24,979 nt of DNA, taken from assembly GCA_041738285.1 (NCBI GenBank), contig JBGSQB010000179.1:1-24979 (forward strand), in the 5' to 3' direction. This document shows positions 5,791 through 14,289 of the stretch, piece by piece. Numbering within the stretch: position 1 is the stretch's first letter; each line of letters begins with the position of its first letter. Origin of the DNA: SZUA-521 sp041738285. GTDB taxonomy: Bacteria > Pseudomonadota > Gammaproteobacteria > Pseudomonadales > Azotimanducaceae. A program made the translations under genes and the position numbers. The notes below the pieces were generated by a model, which was not told where the DNA came from, made no database searches, and saw only the letters and a list, made by a program, of their open reading frames with translations.

Positions 5791-6686
5791 GCACCCACGA
5801 CTTCACCCAGCGGTTCACCTTCGACACCGCGCCCATACGCGGCCGGCTGGTGCGACTCGAGTCGACCTGGCAGGCGATGACCGGGGGCCGGGCGTATTCG
5901 CCGCGCACCGCTCTCGTGCTGGCTGACCTCGCCGTAGCGGCCGGGCTGTTGAGTCAGGATCTGAAGCTCGACGGCAGCTTGACGATCCAGATCCATCCCG
6001 GCAGCGACCAACGCGTCACCGCCATGGCCGAGTGTCGCGCCCGTTCCGATATTCGCGGCATCGTCCGCGGCAGCCTCGAGGCAGGCGCTGACGCGGGCGC
6101 AACACCCGCCGACCTGATCGATCTGTTCGGCAGGGGGCAACTGGCGATCACGATGCAACCTCAAGGGGGCGAGCCGTATCAGGGCCGCATCGAACTCGGT
6201 CGCGGTAACCTCGCGACACACTTGGAAGGCTACTTCGCCCAATCCGAGCAGTTGGCCACCCGATTGTGGCTGACGAGTGACGGCGCGCGCGCAGCAGGAC
6301 TCATGCTGCAGCGCCTGCCCGGAGCGGCCATCGACGACGAAGACGAAGACCAATGGCGCCGACTGACGTTACTTGCCGACACCCTGCGTCCGGCCGAGTT
6401 GCTCAGCCTTGCGCCCGCCGTGCTGCTGACCCGGCTCTACGGCCAGGATCGGGTGCGCACGCATCCTCCGGCGCCGCTTGCGTTCGGGTGCTCCTGCACG
6501 CGCGAGCGCTCGGCCAACGCCATCGAACTGCTGGGCGCCGCAGAAGTCGCTGACATCATCGAGCAGGACGGGGCGGTGGAAGTCACTTGTGAATTCTGCG
6601 GCGCGATGTACGAATTCGACGCCGTGGACGCGCGGCTCGCCCTCAAGGGCGGCACCTTCCAGGTGCTCGGGCCGCCGCTGCACTAG
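5787..6686 (+). CDS. hslO: Redox-regulated chaperonin Hsp33
   Basis: A 299-residue Hsp33. Oxidative stress plus unfolding activates this cytoplasmic holdase when its four zinc-bound cysteines form disulfides. The N-terminal domain begins RFTFDTAPIRGRLVRLESTW. The C-terminal zinc centre shows the C-X-C (FGCSCTRER) and C-X2-C (VTCEFCGAMYEFD) motifs intact, so redox switching should work. A linker region DDEDEDQWRRLTLLADTL precedes it. ATG 5787 overlaps the hslR stop by 4 bp. A weak hairpin terminator follows at 6716. Linkage with pckA is also seen in Pseudomonas. Confidence 0.96.
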   Translation: MSTHDFTQRFTFDTAPIRGRLVRLESTWQAMTGGRAYSPRTALVLADLAVAAGLLSQDLKLDGSLTIQIHPGSDQRVTAMAECRARSDIRGIVRGSLEAGADAGATPADLIDLFGRGQLAITMQPQGGEPYQGRIELGRGNLATHLEGYFAQSEQLATRLWLTSDGARAAGLMLQRLPGAAIDDEDEDQWRRLTLLADTLRPAELLSLAPAVLLTRLYGQDRVRTHPPAPLAFGCSCTRERSANAIELLGAAEVADIIEQDGAVEVTCEFCGAMYEFDAVDARLALKGGTFQVLGPPLH

Positions 6687-6715
6687 CACTGCGACCCTCC
6701 AACAGAGGTAGCCAA

Positions 6716-6739
6716 CCCATTGAAATAATGGGCATTTTG
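6716..6739 (+). terminator. Weak rho-independent terminator after hslO
   Basis: CCCATT, a GAAAT loop, AATGGG, then CATTTTG. The 6-bp stem and 4-T run are modest but correctly placed 30 bp after the hslO stop and before the pckA promoter. Confidence 0.45.
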
Positions 6740-6820
6740 CGGTCAAGTACCGGACGCCACACGGGCTTACATCTCCGCTCGAATCCAAGCACAGGCCGCA
6801 ATGCACGGCGTGCGACCCTT

Positions 6821-6829
6821 TGGCATAAT
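6821..6829 (+). promoter_or_regulatory. Extended -10 promoter of pckA
   Basis: TGG-CATAAT, with TG one base before the hexamer, gives an extended -10 element about 50 bp before the pckA ATG. No clear -35 is present at the expected distance, as is usual for extended -10 promoters. Confidence 0.45.
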
Positions 6830-6879
6830 ACGCCCCCTCTCGCCGGCCCACCCACCCCGCACCGGAGCGCTTGAGCGTA

Positions 6880-8445
6880 ATGGCTTTGAACATCGACACA
6901 TCGAACAACCCCATCGTCCACGCCCACTTGAGTGCTGCCGAACTCGCCGAATTGGCGTTGCTGCGTGGTGAAGGCCAGTTTGCCGACAACGGCGCGCTGG
7001 TGGTCCGCACCGGCAAACGCACGGGGCGCTCGCCGAAGGATCGGTTCATCGTCAAGGAGCCGAGCACCGCCGACGCCATCGACTGGGGCGCCGTCAACCA
7101 GCCGATCTCGCCCGCGGTCTTCGATGCCCTGTGGGACCGCGTGCAGGTGCATCTGGCAGATCGCGAAACGTTTGTCTCGCAGCTTCATGTCGGCGCCGAC
7201 CCGGATCACTACCTGCCGATCGAAGTCACCACCGAGTACGCCTGGCACGCGCTGTTTGGCCGCGCGCTGTTCATTCGCCCGCCGCGCTTCAACCCAAAGG
7301 GTAAAGGGACTTGGCAGGTGGTGAACGCCCCCGGATATGTCTGTGACCCGGCCCGCGATGGCACGCCCAGCGACGGCACGGTAATGATCAACTTCGGCGA
7401 ACGTAAAGTGCTGCTTGCCGGCATGCGTTACGCCGGCGAAATGAAGAAAAGCATGTTCTCGGTACAGAACTTTCTGCTGCCTGAGAAGGACGTGTTGCCG
7501 ATGCATTGCTCGGCCAACGTCGGCGACGACAAGAGCGTCACCTTGTTCTTCGGCCTCTCCGGCACTGGCAAGACGACCTTGTCGTCCGATCCGTCGCGCT
7601 ACCTCATTGGCGATGATGAACACGGTTGGGGCAAGGGCACCGTCTTCAATCTAGAAGGCGGCTGCTACGCCAAGTGCATCAATCTGACCCGGGAAAACGA
7701 ACCGATCATCTTCGATGCCATCCGTTTCGGTGCCATCGTCGAGAATGTCGTCATGGACCCGCGCACGCGGGCGCCAGACTACGCCGACGCAACCCTGACG
7801 GAAAACTCGCGCGCGTGTTACCCACTCGAAAACGTCGAAGCCCGAGTACACGAAAACAGGGGGGGTGAACCCAATGCTGTCATCTTCCTCACGTGCGATG
7901 TCAGCGGCGTCCTGCCGCCGGTCGCGCTCCTGTCGAAGGAAGCCGCCGCCTATCACTTCCTGTCTGGCTACACTGCCGCCGTCGGCTCGACGGAGATAGG
8001 GTCCACCGAAGCGTATCGCGCCACCTTCTCGACTTGCTTCGGTGCGCCATTCTTTCCCCGCCCACCCGGGGTGTATGCAGATCTGCTGATGAAGCGCATC
8101 TCCGAATTCGGTACCCGCGTCTACCTCGTCAACACCGGCTGGACCGGGGGTGGCCATGGCGTCGGCAAACGCTTCAGCATCCCCACCACGCGGGCCATCA
8201 TTCATGCCATACAAAGCGGTGCCCTCATCGACGCATCCACGGAAATGCTCCCTGGTTTCAACATTGCCGTGCCAAAGTCCGTAGCGGGCGTCGACGCCAA
8301 GATCTTGAATCCACGAAATGCCTGGGCCGACAAAGCGGCTTACGACGCGGCCGCCCGCAAACTGATCGAGAAGTTCACTGCCAACTTCCAGCGCTTCGAC
8401 GTGGATCCGGCAGTCGTGGCGGCGGGACCGACTTCGGATTTCTAG
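6880..8445 (+). CDS. pckA: Phosphoenolpyruvate carboxykinase (ATP)
   Basis: A 521-residue ATP-dependent PEP carboxykinase, converting oxaloacetate plus ATP to PEP, CO2 and ADP: the entry step of gluconeogenesis. It shows the RTGKRTGRSPKDRF substrate region, the PEPCK-specific P-loop GLSGTGKTT (225-233), kinase-2 motif IGDDEHGW (243-250) and the TENSRACYPLENV segment. ATG 6880 is preferred; an in-frame TTG three codons upstream is closer to the GGAG at 6863 and cannot be excluded. It is preceded by its own promoter and separated from gshA by 54 bp. Length is typical. Confidence 0.97.
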   Translation: MALNIDTSNNPIVHAHLSAAELAELALLRGEGQFADNGALVVRTGKRTGRSPKDRFIVKEPSTADAIDWGAVNQPISPAVFDALWDRVQVHLADRETFVSQLHVGADPDHYLPIEVTTEYAWHALFGRALFIRPPRFNPKGKGTWQVVNAPGYVCDPARDGTPSDGTVMINFGERKVLLAGMRYAGEMKKSMFSVQNFLLPEKDVLPMHCSANVGDDKSVTLFFGLSGTGKTTLSSDPSRYLIGDDEHGWGKGTVFNLEGGCYAKCINLTRENEPIIFDAIRFGAIVENVVMDPRTRAPDYADATLTENSRACYPLENVEARVHENRGGEPNAVIFLTCDVSGVLPPVALLSKEAAAYHFLSGYTAAVGSTEIGSTEAYRATFSTCFGAPFFPRPPGVYADLLMKRISEFGTRVYLVNTGWTGGGHGVGKRFSIPTTRAIIHAIQSGALIDASTEMLPGFNIAVPKSVAGVDAKILNPRNAWADKAAYDAAARKLIEKFTANFQRFDVDPAVVAAGPTSDF

Positions 8446-8499
8446 GCAGACGGCGGGGATGGCGCTAACCTTGCTCCCCCCGCTGAAACTGGTGTGACG

Positions 8500-10080
8500 A
8501 TGTCGTCCTTACTCGGCAAGCGCCTCGCCGCGCTGGATGCAGATGACGCCTGCAGTGCGTTCTCCCGGATCAGACGCGGCATCGAGAAGGAGAGCTTGCG
8601 CGTTCAACCCAGTGGCGACCTCGCGACAACGGATCATCCGAAGTCGCTAGGCTCGGCGCTCATGCACGCGAACATCACCACGGACTTCAGTGAGGCGCAG
8701 CCAGAACTCATCACCGGCGTGCACGAGTCGATCAGCGGTTGTCTGAAAGAACTCACCGACATCCACAGTTACGTCTACCAGAACCTCGACGACGAACTGC
8801 TGTGGGCCGCGAGCATGCCGTGCATGCTCGGTCAGGACGATCAAGTGCCGGTCGGACGCTACGGCACCTCCAACATCGGACGCGCCAAGACGATCTATCG
8901 AATCGGCCTCGGCAACCGCTACGGCCGACTGATGCAGACCATCTCCGGCATTCACTACAACTTCTCATTGCCCGACGAACTGTGGCCCGTGATCGCACGC
9001 AGCGAAGGTGTGACCCCCGATCAGGACTATCGCACCCGCGCCTACTTCGGCTTGATTCGCAACTTCCGCCGCCACTCGTGGCTGCTGATCTATCTGTTTG
9101 GCGCATCGCCCGCGGTCTGCAAATCGTTCGTCAAGGACAAGCCGCATGGCCTGCAGCTGTTCGATGAAGGCTCGTTGTATGGTCCCCACGCTACTTCGCT
9201 GCGGATGGGTGGTCTCGGTTATCAGAGCGACGCGCAATCGGAGTTGCACGTCTCGTACAACAGCCTTGCTCAGTACACCGCAACGCTGCACGACGCGCTC
9301 ACGACGGGATACCCACCCTACGAGAAGATCGGCGTCAAAGTCGACGGGGAGTATCGTCAGCTGTCGGCAACCTTGCTGCAGATCGAGAACGAGTTCTACG
9401 GCACCATTCGACCGAAGCGCCCCGTCGAACATGGAGAACGGCCGCTCACGGCGCTGCAGGATCGCGGTGTCGAATACGTGGAAGTCCGTTGCATGGACTT
9501 GAATCCGTTCATACCCGTGGGCATCGACATCGAAACGATCCGGTTCCTCGATGTCTTCCTGCTGCATTGCCTGTGGAGCGAAAGCCCACCAGATACGCTG
9601 GACGAGTCTCTGGAAATGCGCGCCAACCAACGCCGCGTGGTCGATGAGGGGCGCAAACCAAACCTCGAACTCACGCACGCTGGCAAACCGCGATCGATGA
9701 CACAGTGGGCGCTTTCGTTGCTCGACGAATGCGCCCCGGTTGCCGATCGTCTCGACCGCTGTCACGGTAGCTCGAACTACCGCGACTCATTGGCGATGCA
9801 GCGTGCCCGCATTCACGATGCGAACCTGACGCCGTCCGCGCAAGTACTCGACGCGATGAAGCGCGAGGGCATCCCGTTCTTCCGCTTCGCGATGAATCAG
9901 TCCCTTGCCCACAAGCGTCACTTCGAAGCGAATCGCCTGACGAAGGATGCGTTCACCTACTTCGAACGCGAAAGCGCGGAGTCCATCAAAAGGCAGATCG
10001 AGCACGAGGCGAGCGAGACAGAGCCGTTCGATGACTTCCTGCGTCACTACCTGGCGCTACCCGAACTCGCGGTGCGGTGA
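8500..10080 (+). CDS. gshA: Glutamate-cysteine ligase, proteobacterial type 1
   Basis: A 526-residue enzyme joining L-glutamate and L-cysteine with ATP, the rate-limiting first step of glutathione synthesis. It has RRGIEKESLR near residue 25, the HANITTDFSEAQPELITG segment, the RTYIRIGLGNRYG-like TIYRIGLGNRYGRLMQTISGIHYNFS region and VEYVEVRCMDLNPF, all features of E. coli-type GshA. Length compares well with the 518 residues of the E. coli enzyme. ATG 8500 is used; a GTG two codons upstream is equally weak in ribosome binding site. The last bases overlap the acpH GTG by 4 bp. Confidence 0.96.
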   Translation: MSSLLGKRLAALDADDACSAFSRIRRGIEKESLRVQPSGDLATTDHPKSLGSALMHANITTDFSEAQPELITGVHESISGCLKELTDIHSYVYQNLDDELLWAASMPCMLGQDDQVPVGRYGTSNIGRAKTIYRIGLGNRYGRLMQTISGIHYNFSLPDELWPVIARSEGVTPDQDYRTRAYFGLIRNFRRHSWLLIYLFGASPAVCKSFVKDKPHGLQLFDEGSLYGPHATSLRMGGLGYQSDAQSELHVSYNSLAQYTATLHDALTTGYPPYEKIGVKVDGEYRQLSATLLQIENEFYGTIRPKRPVEHGERPLTALQDRGVEYVEVRCMDLNPFIPVGIDIETIRFLDVFLLHCLWSESPPDTLDESLEMRANQRRVVDEGRKPNLELTHAGKPRSMTQWALSLLDECAPVADRLDRCHGSSNYRDSLAMQRARIHDANLTPSAQVLDAMKREGIPFFRFAMNQSLAHKRHFEANRLTKDAFTYFERESAESIKRQIEHEASETEPFDDFLRHYLALPELAVR

Positions 10081-10664
10081 ACTTCCTCGCCCACGGAACC
10101 CTTGCGAGCGCTCACGACGATCTCATGGTGGGCGGCTTTCTAGGTGACTTCGTCAAAGGCCCCGTACCGAATGAGCTGCCCGAACTGATCGGTCGCGGCG
10201 TTCGTTTACATCGGCGAATCGACGCCTTTTCCAACACGCAGCCACACATCCGCGCGAGTGTCGAGCGTCTGCCGGCGCAGTTTCGACGCCTCGCCCCGCC
10301 GTTCATTGATCTGCTGGCCGACCACTTTCTGGCAGCCGACTTCGAACGCCTTCACGGCGAAGATCTGGAGGCATTCACGCAGCGGTTCTATGCAGCACTT
10401 CGCAATCGCGACTCATTACTCAAGGGCCACGCGAGGCGCTACTTCGAATACATACAGGCGACGCATTCGTTCACCCGATATCGCAGCGTCGATGCGGTCG
10501 AACAGGCGTTCAGCCGAATCGCACTGCGTCTCGGCCACACTGAGGCAGTGGCGCCGATGATGCTGCGGATGGAGCAACAGTACGAGGATCTACGCGCCGA
10601 TTTCGAGCGCTACTATCCGCATCTGGACGAACACGCCACTGCGTGGATCGCAGACCATGCCTAA
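10077..10664 (+). CDS. acpH: Acyl carrier protein phosphodiesterase AcpH (DUF479)
   Basis: A 195-residue HD-like phosphodiesterase that removes the 4'-phosphopantetheine from holo-ACP. Diagnostic segments are MNFLAH at the start, GDFVKG, LHRRIDAF, the DHFLA metal-site segment and FTRYRSVDAVEQAFSRIALRL. The GTG start lies in the gshA stop (GTGA), so it is translated with gshA. Its stop overlaps by 4 bases with the stop of the convergent FliL-like gene. E. coli AcpH is similar in length, and identification by motif is good. Confidence 0.9.
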   Translation: MNFLAHGTLASAHDDLMVGGFLGDFVKGPVPNELPELIGRGVRLHRRIDAFSNTQPHIRASVERLPAQFRRLAPPFIDLLADHFLAADFERLHGEDLEAFTQRFYAALRNRDSLLKGHARRYFEYIQATHSFTRYRSVDAVEQAFSRIALRLGHTEAVAPMMLRMEQQYEDLRADFERYYPHLDEHATAWIADHA

Positions 10665-11068
10665 CGTTGAACGACGAAGTTGTTGAACATGAGGTCTTCG
10701 ATGAGCGGATCTCCTTCCTCCTCGATCATCAGGGCACGCAGGTCGTCCAGCGCCGCCTGACGCAACTGATCGCGACCTTCCGACGTCGTCACGGTGGACT
10801 CGTCTTGACGGGCGAACAGAAGCAGTAGGTTGTTGCGCAGATAGGGCAAGTGATAGCGCAGTGACATCTCCGCCGCCTGGGTGGAGACCCGCAAGGTCAC
10901 GTCCGCCTTCAGGTACTTCAAGCGCCCGGATTCCGAGTAGCCGAAGTTGCTCACGAACGTCGGCTGCAATTCCACATAGCGCACATCCGCCAGGGGAGTG
11001 GTTGCCTCTTCTTCCGCCATGGCGACGCCGGTGGGCATGAGCAACATTGTCAGCAACAGGATTTTCAT
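10661..11068 (-). CDS. FliL-like exported protein
   Basis: A 135-residue protein: signal peptide MKILLLTMLLMPTGVAMA then a soluble FliL-type domain containing YVELQPTFVSNFG, LKYLKADVTLRV, MSLRYHLPYLRNNLLLLFAR and LRQAALDDLRALM. FliL proteins sit beside the flagellar stator, usually with an N-terminal transmembrane helix. This version has a cleavable-looking signal and lies outside any flagellar operon, so it may be a periplasmic relative with another partner. ATG 11068 gives the normal signal peptide. ATG 11092, eight codons upstream, has an AGGA 4 nt before it and is a real alternative. It is transcribed divergently from the quinone oxidoreductase gene and is alone on its strand. Confidence 0.82.
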   Translation of the reverse strand: MKILLLTMLLMPTGVAMAEEEATTPLADVRYVELQPTFVSNFGYSESGRLKYLKADVTLRVSTQAAEMSLRYHLPYLRNNLLLLFARQDESTVTTSEGRDQLRQAALDDLRALMIEEEGDPLIEDLMFNNFVVQR

Positions 11069-11167
11069 CGGTGCAGCGATCCATGGAGCCATCGATTCCT
11101 GCAAGCATAGTTGACGAGGCGACGCCGGCCAGTAACCTCTGCCCCACCTTTGGCTGCGATGCCCGAC

Positions 11168-12148
11168 ATGAAAGCCGTCCTCTGCCACGCATTTGGCCCC
11201 CCCGAGTCCCTGCGCCTCGAGGACTTGCCCGATCCCACGCCCGGCCCGGGCCAGGTGTTGATCAAGGTGCGCGCCGCGGCACTCAACTTTCCCGACGTCC
11301 TCATGATCGAGGGGAAGTATCAGAGTCAGCCGCCGTTTCCGTTTGCACCGGGCGGCGAACTCTCCGGTGTCGTCACCGCCGTTGGCTCGGATGTTACGAC
11401 CTGGAAGCCAGGCGCGCGGGTGTTCGGCGGTGTCGGTGTCGGTGCTTTCGTCGAGCAGGCGGTGCTCGGTGCCGACCAATTGCGCGCGATTCCCGAGCAC
11501 ATGTCGTTCGAACAGGCGGCGGGCATCAGCACCACTTATGGCACCTCCTATCACGCCTTGAAACAACGCGCCCAGCTTCAGCCGGGCGAAACGTTACTCG
11601 TCCTCGGCGCCGCCGGCGGTGTAGGGATCGCGGCGGTGGAGCTCGGCAAGGCGATGGGCGCCCGGGTAATCGCGGCGGCAAGCACCGACGACAAGCTGGC
11701 CGTCGCCCAAAAGGCCGGCGCGGATGAATTGATCAACTACGCCGATGGCGAGTTGAAAGACAAAGTAAGAACGCTGACGGGCGGGCGGGGCGCCGACGTG
11801 ATCTACGACCCGGTGGGCGGCGATCTGTTCGATCAGTGCATGCGCTGCATCAACTGGCAGGGACGCATTTTGGTGGTTGGCTTCACCGGCGGACCGATTC
11901 CGAAGGTGCCGATCAACCTCATCCTGCTCAAAGGCTGCCAGCTGGTGGGTGTCTTCTATGGCTCGTTTGCGGCAAGAGACCCTGCGGCGAATGCGCAGAA
12001 CTTCCGCGAAATCCTCGCGCTGTTCGATTCGGGCAGGATCAACCCGCTGGTGGGGCGGACATTTCCGATGCACGAATATGCCCAGGCCTTGCGGTGCCTT
12101 TCGCAGCGGCAGGCAGTCGGCAAGGTCGTGCTGAGCATGCCCTCATGA
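11168..12148 (+). CDS. Zinc-free MDR NADPH:quinone oxidoreductase
   Basis: A 326-residue medium-chain dehydrogenase/reductase of the quinone oxidoreductase (zeta-crystallin-like) group. The N-terminal GroES-like domain carries AAALNFPDVLMIEGKYQ and PFAPGGELSGVV. The catalytic-zinc GHE motif and structural-zinc cysteines of alcohol dehydrogenases are absent. The Rossmann loop is GAAGGVGIAAVELGKAMGA, followed by ADVIYDPVGGD. Substrates of this family are quinones, enones or enoyl compounds with NADPH; the specific one cannot be told. ATG 11168 fits the family start (MKAVLCHAFG); an ATG three codons earlier is possible. Its stop overlaps the dsbB ATG (ATGA). Confidence 0.9.
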   Translation: MKAVLCHAFGPPESLRLEDLPDPTPGPGQVLIKVRAAALNFPDVLMIEGKYQSQPPFPFAPGGELSGVVTAVGSDVTTWKPGARVFGGVGVGAFVEQAVLGADQLRAIPEHMSFEQAAGISTTYGTSYHALKQRAQLQPGETLLVLGAAGGVGIAAVELGKAMGARVIAAASTDDKLAVAQKAGADELINYADGELKDKVRTLTGGRGADVIYDPVGGDLFDQCMRCINWQGRILVVGFTGGPIPKVPINLILLKGCQLVGVFYGSFAARDPAANAQNFREILALFDSGRINPLVGRTFPMHEYAQALRCLSQRQAVGKVVLSMPS

Positions 12149-12630
12149 CGCGGGCGCAACGGTGGGCTCTGATGGTCCTGTTCGCCGCCGGCGGGCTGAC
12201 GGCGGCCGCCCAGTTCTACGAGCATGTCTGGGGCTTCGATCCATGCCCGTTGTGTCTGATGCAGCGTATCTGGTTCATGTTCGCCGGGCTCATTGTGTGC
12301 GGCGCGTTGGCCGACAACGTTCATCGCGGCATCTATCCAGTGGCCGCGTTTGCCGCAGTCGCGGTCGGTGCCGGATTCTCGCTGCGCCAGCTCTACCTGC
12401 AGAGTCTGCCCGCCGATGCGGTGCCCGCTTGTGGTCCCGATCTCGAGTACATGATCGACGTCTTGCCATTCACCGACACGTTGCGCGCGATGACGCTCGG
12501 CACCGGCAGCTGCGCGGAGGTCGACTGGCAGCTGCTGGGCCTCAGCTTTGCCGGTTGGGCGCTCGTCGGATTTGCGGCAATCGCCGCGTTCGCCGTGCTC
12601 TGGTGGCATTCGATTCTGCGCGCCCGTTGA
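12145..12630 (+). CDS. dsbB: Disulfide bond formation protein DsbB
   Basis: A 161-residue inner-membrane protein with four transmembrane segments that reoxidises DsbA and passes electrons to quinone. The first periplasmic redox pair is Cys34-P-L-Cys37, followed by the QR segment needed for quinone binding. The second pair is Cys96 (PACGPDLEYM) and Cys123 (GTGSCAEVDW). All four cysteines are present, so the protein looks functional. It overlaps the quinone oxidoreductase stop by 4 bp. DsbB-type genes beside rsd/algQ are also found in Pseudomonas. Confidence 0.95.
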   Translation: MTRAQRWALMVLFAAGGLTAAAQFYEHVWGFDPCPLCLMQRIWFMFAGLIVCGALADNVHRGIYPVAAFAAVAVGAGFSLRQLYLQSLPADAVPACGPDLEYMIDVLPFTDTLRAMTLGTGSCAEVDWQLLGLSFAGWALVGFAAIAAFAVLWWHSILRAR

Positions 12631-12652
12631 GGTGCGCCCAGCAGGGCTCGCC

Positions 12653-12680
12653 TTGAGCATCTGCTGTTCGTTGCTACGCT
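12653..12680 (+). promoter_or_regulatory. Possible sigma-70 promoter of rsd
   Basis: TTGAGC, a 16-bp spacer and TACGCT lie 35 bp before the rsd start. Matches are moderate, and rsd could also be read from upstream. Confidence 0.3.
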
Positions 12681-12714
12681 TTCCCGTAGTGGCAGACCCA
12701 TGCGAGGAAACGCG

Positions 12715-13164
12715 ATGTCGCAACTCACCCGGGACCGGGCGGTAGCAGGATTTCTCACCAATCGCCGGCAGCTGATCGTGCAGGTGATGAAGCTGACGAC
12801 GGCCATTGAAAGCGGCCACCGCGACATCGCCGAAGCCCTGGTCCATCGGTTCTGCCAATCCTTGATCGACTACCTGTCGAACGGCTACTTCCGCATCTAC
12901 GGTGATCTCCTGTCGTGCCAGTCATGGTCCTCCCCGCGCCAGTACGCAGTGTTCGAGTCGACCACGTCGACTGCGATGACCTTCGCCGACCGCTACTCGG
13001 CGGCAACCGCAAGTCGGGAAGCACCCTCCTGGAAGTTGTCCGCACTGAAGGGGTCACTGGCCGACCTCGCCTTGGCCCTCGAGACGCGTTTCGAACTCGA
13101 GGACCATCTGCTGGATGATCGCCGCCGGACCGAAATCGCCGGCGCGCTTGCCGCCGCCGGCTGA
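12715..13164 (+). CDS. rsd: Rsd/AlgQ anti-sigma-70 factor
   Basis: A 149-residue member of the Rsd/AlgQ family, which binds region 4 of the housekeeping sigma factor and frees core polymerase for alternative sigmas in stationary phase. Recognisable parts are RAVAGFLTNRRQLIVQVMKL, LVHRFCQSLIDYLSNGYFRIY, TADRYS-like FADRYSAA and the C-terminal LALALETRFELEDHLL. ATG 12715 is preferred over ATG 12700 because AGGA lies 6 nt before it. The stop is 13 bp before the WD40 gene. Confidence 0.9.
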   Translation: MSQLTRDRAVAGFLTNRRQLIVQVMKLTTAIESGHRDIAEALVHRFCQSLIDYLSNGYFRIYGDLLSCQSWSSPRQYAVFESTTSTAMTFADRYSAATASREAPSWKLSALKGSLADLALALETRFELEDHLLDDRRRTEIAGALAAAG

Positions 13165-13177
13165 GTCCGAGCGGTCG

Positions 13178-14146
13178 ATGGCACGATCCCGCACCGGTCT
13201 GGTCTGGATCGCTCTTGCGATGGGCAGCGGCTGCGGTTCGAGCGAGGCGCCCAGCGCCAGTTGGGATCTCGCCGCTCAAGGCCTCTACACCGCAACCGTG
13301 TCCGACGGTGGCAATCTCGTGCTGGTGGGTAGTCTCAACCATGGCGGCAGCCTGTGGCGCACAGTCGATCAGGAACGGCTGTTCGACTGGAACCACAAGG
13401 CCGGGGAGTTCTCCGATCTGGTCGCGGTCGCCTTCTCACCGGATGGCCAGCGCGCCATCACCACCGATCCGCGCACCCTCGTGCTGTGGGACACCCAGTC
13501 CGGGGAGTCGCTTGGATTCTGGGCGACTCCAGGCTCGGTGCACTCGGTCGCGCTCGGTCCTGATGGCCGCACCGTCCTCATGGGCCTTAAGGATCACAGC
13601 GCCCTGGTGTTCGACGCGGTCAGTGGTGCCTACCGGCAGACGCTGCTGCACGAAGGTGAGGTCATCAGCGTCGACGTCTCCCGCGATGGCCGCATTGCCA
13701 TCACCGGTAGCGCGGACGAAACCGCGCGGCTGTGGGATCTTGCGTCCGGCGCCGAATTGCACATACTCGCCCTCGGCAATCCGGCCAGGCTGGTGCGCAT
13801 CTCGGACAGCGGCCAGTTGGCCTTCACCGCCGCGCAGGGACGCTCGGTGCAGGTCTGGAATGCCACCACGGGCGCCGCCGTGTTCGAGTTGACCGACCGC
13901 AACAAAGGGGTCATGGCGGCCGCCTTCAGCGGCGATGACACCCGCCTGCTGGTGGGTTACGTCAACCGCACCATCGAACTGTGGGATCTTTCGACCCAGA
14001 CCCGAATCCGTCGCTGGCGCACCGAGGCGCGTAATCCCTGGCACGAAACCGGTGCGGCGGTCCTCGCGGTCGGTTTCGGCACCACCCCCGGCACCTTCTG
14101 GGCGCTCTCCGGCGACGGCCGTATGGTCCAGCTGCGGCAAACCTGA
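13178..14146 (+). CDS. WD40-repeat protein, putative lipoprotein
   Basis: A 322-residue beta-propeller protein. The N-terminus (MARSRTGLVWIALAMGSGC-G) is a signal peptide ending in Cys19, an acceptable though not ideal lipobox (GSGC), so export and lipid anchoring are likely. Repeats end at W104-D (LVLWDTQSG), F145-D (VFDAVSG), W186-D (RLWDLASG), W227 (VWNATTG) and W269-D (ELWDLSTQ), with a less regular blade before and one after, giving about seven blades. Such propellers are protein-binding scaffolds; no enzyme motif is present. It starts 13 bp after rsd and is probably co-transcribed with it. No partner can be named. Confidence 0.85.
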   Translation: MARSRTGLVWIALAMGSGCGSSEAPSASWDLAAQGLYTATVSDGGNLVLVGSLNHGGSLWRTVDQERLFDWNHKAGEFSDLVAVAFSPDGQRAITTDPRTLVLWDTQSGESLGFWATPGSVHSVALGPDGRTVLMGLKDHSALVFDAVSGAYRQTLLHEGEVISVDVSRDGRIAITGSADETARLWDLASGAELHILALGNPARLVRISDSGQLAFTAAQGRSVQVWNATTGAAVFELTDRNKGVMAAAFSGDDTRLLVGYVNRTIELWDLSTQTRIRRWRTEARNPWHETGAAVLAVGFGTTPGTFWALSGDGRMVQLRQT

Positions 14147-14251
14147 CCGCCCGGTGTCGTCCGGTAGTTGATGCTCGGTCTGCAGTATCCGGCGCAACCG
14201 CCTGCCGCCAATGAAAAAACCGCTAGAGCCGTCCCGGGCAGGTGTATATAG

Positions 14252-14260
14252 TTGTCCACA
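14252..14260 (+). promoter_or_regulatory. DnaA-box-like nonamer upstream of parA
   Basis: TTGTCCACA differs at one position from the TTATCCACA DnaA box and follows a TATATA. A second, poorer copy (ATACCCACA) follows. One good site alone is weak evidence. Confidence 0.2.
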
Positions 14261-14289
14261 GCATACCCACAGCGACACAAGAACCAAGG

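Noticed and set aside
6730..6874. Short plus-strand frame between hslO and pckA
   Set aside because: No ribosome binding site, basic low-complexity product, and it covers the terminator and promoter.
8446..8499. GC-rich inverted repeat between pckA and gshA as a terminator
   Set aside because: GCGGGG/CCCCGC pairing has no T-run after it and is likely composition-driven.
14216..14223. A-run near 14216 as a minus-strand terminator
   Set aside because: No stable stem precedes the T-run on the minus strand, and no minus-strand gene ends there.
14252..14275. Replication origin or parS region upstream of parA
   Set aside because: Only one near-consensus DnaA box, no parB, no repeated sites; surrounding genes are ordinary chromosomal ones.
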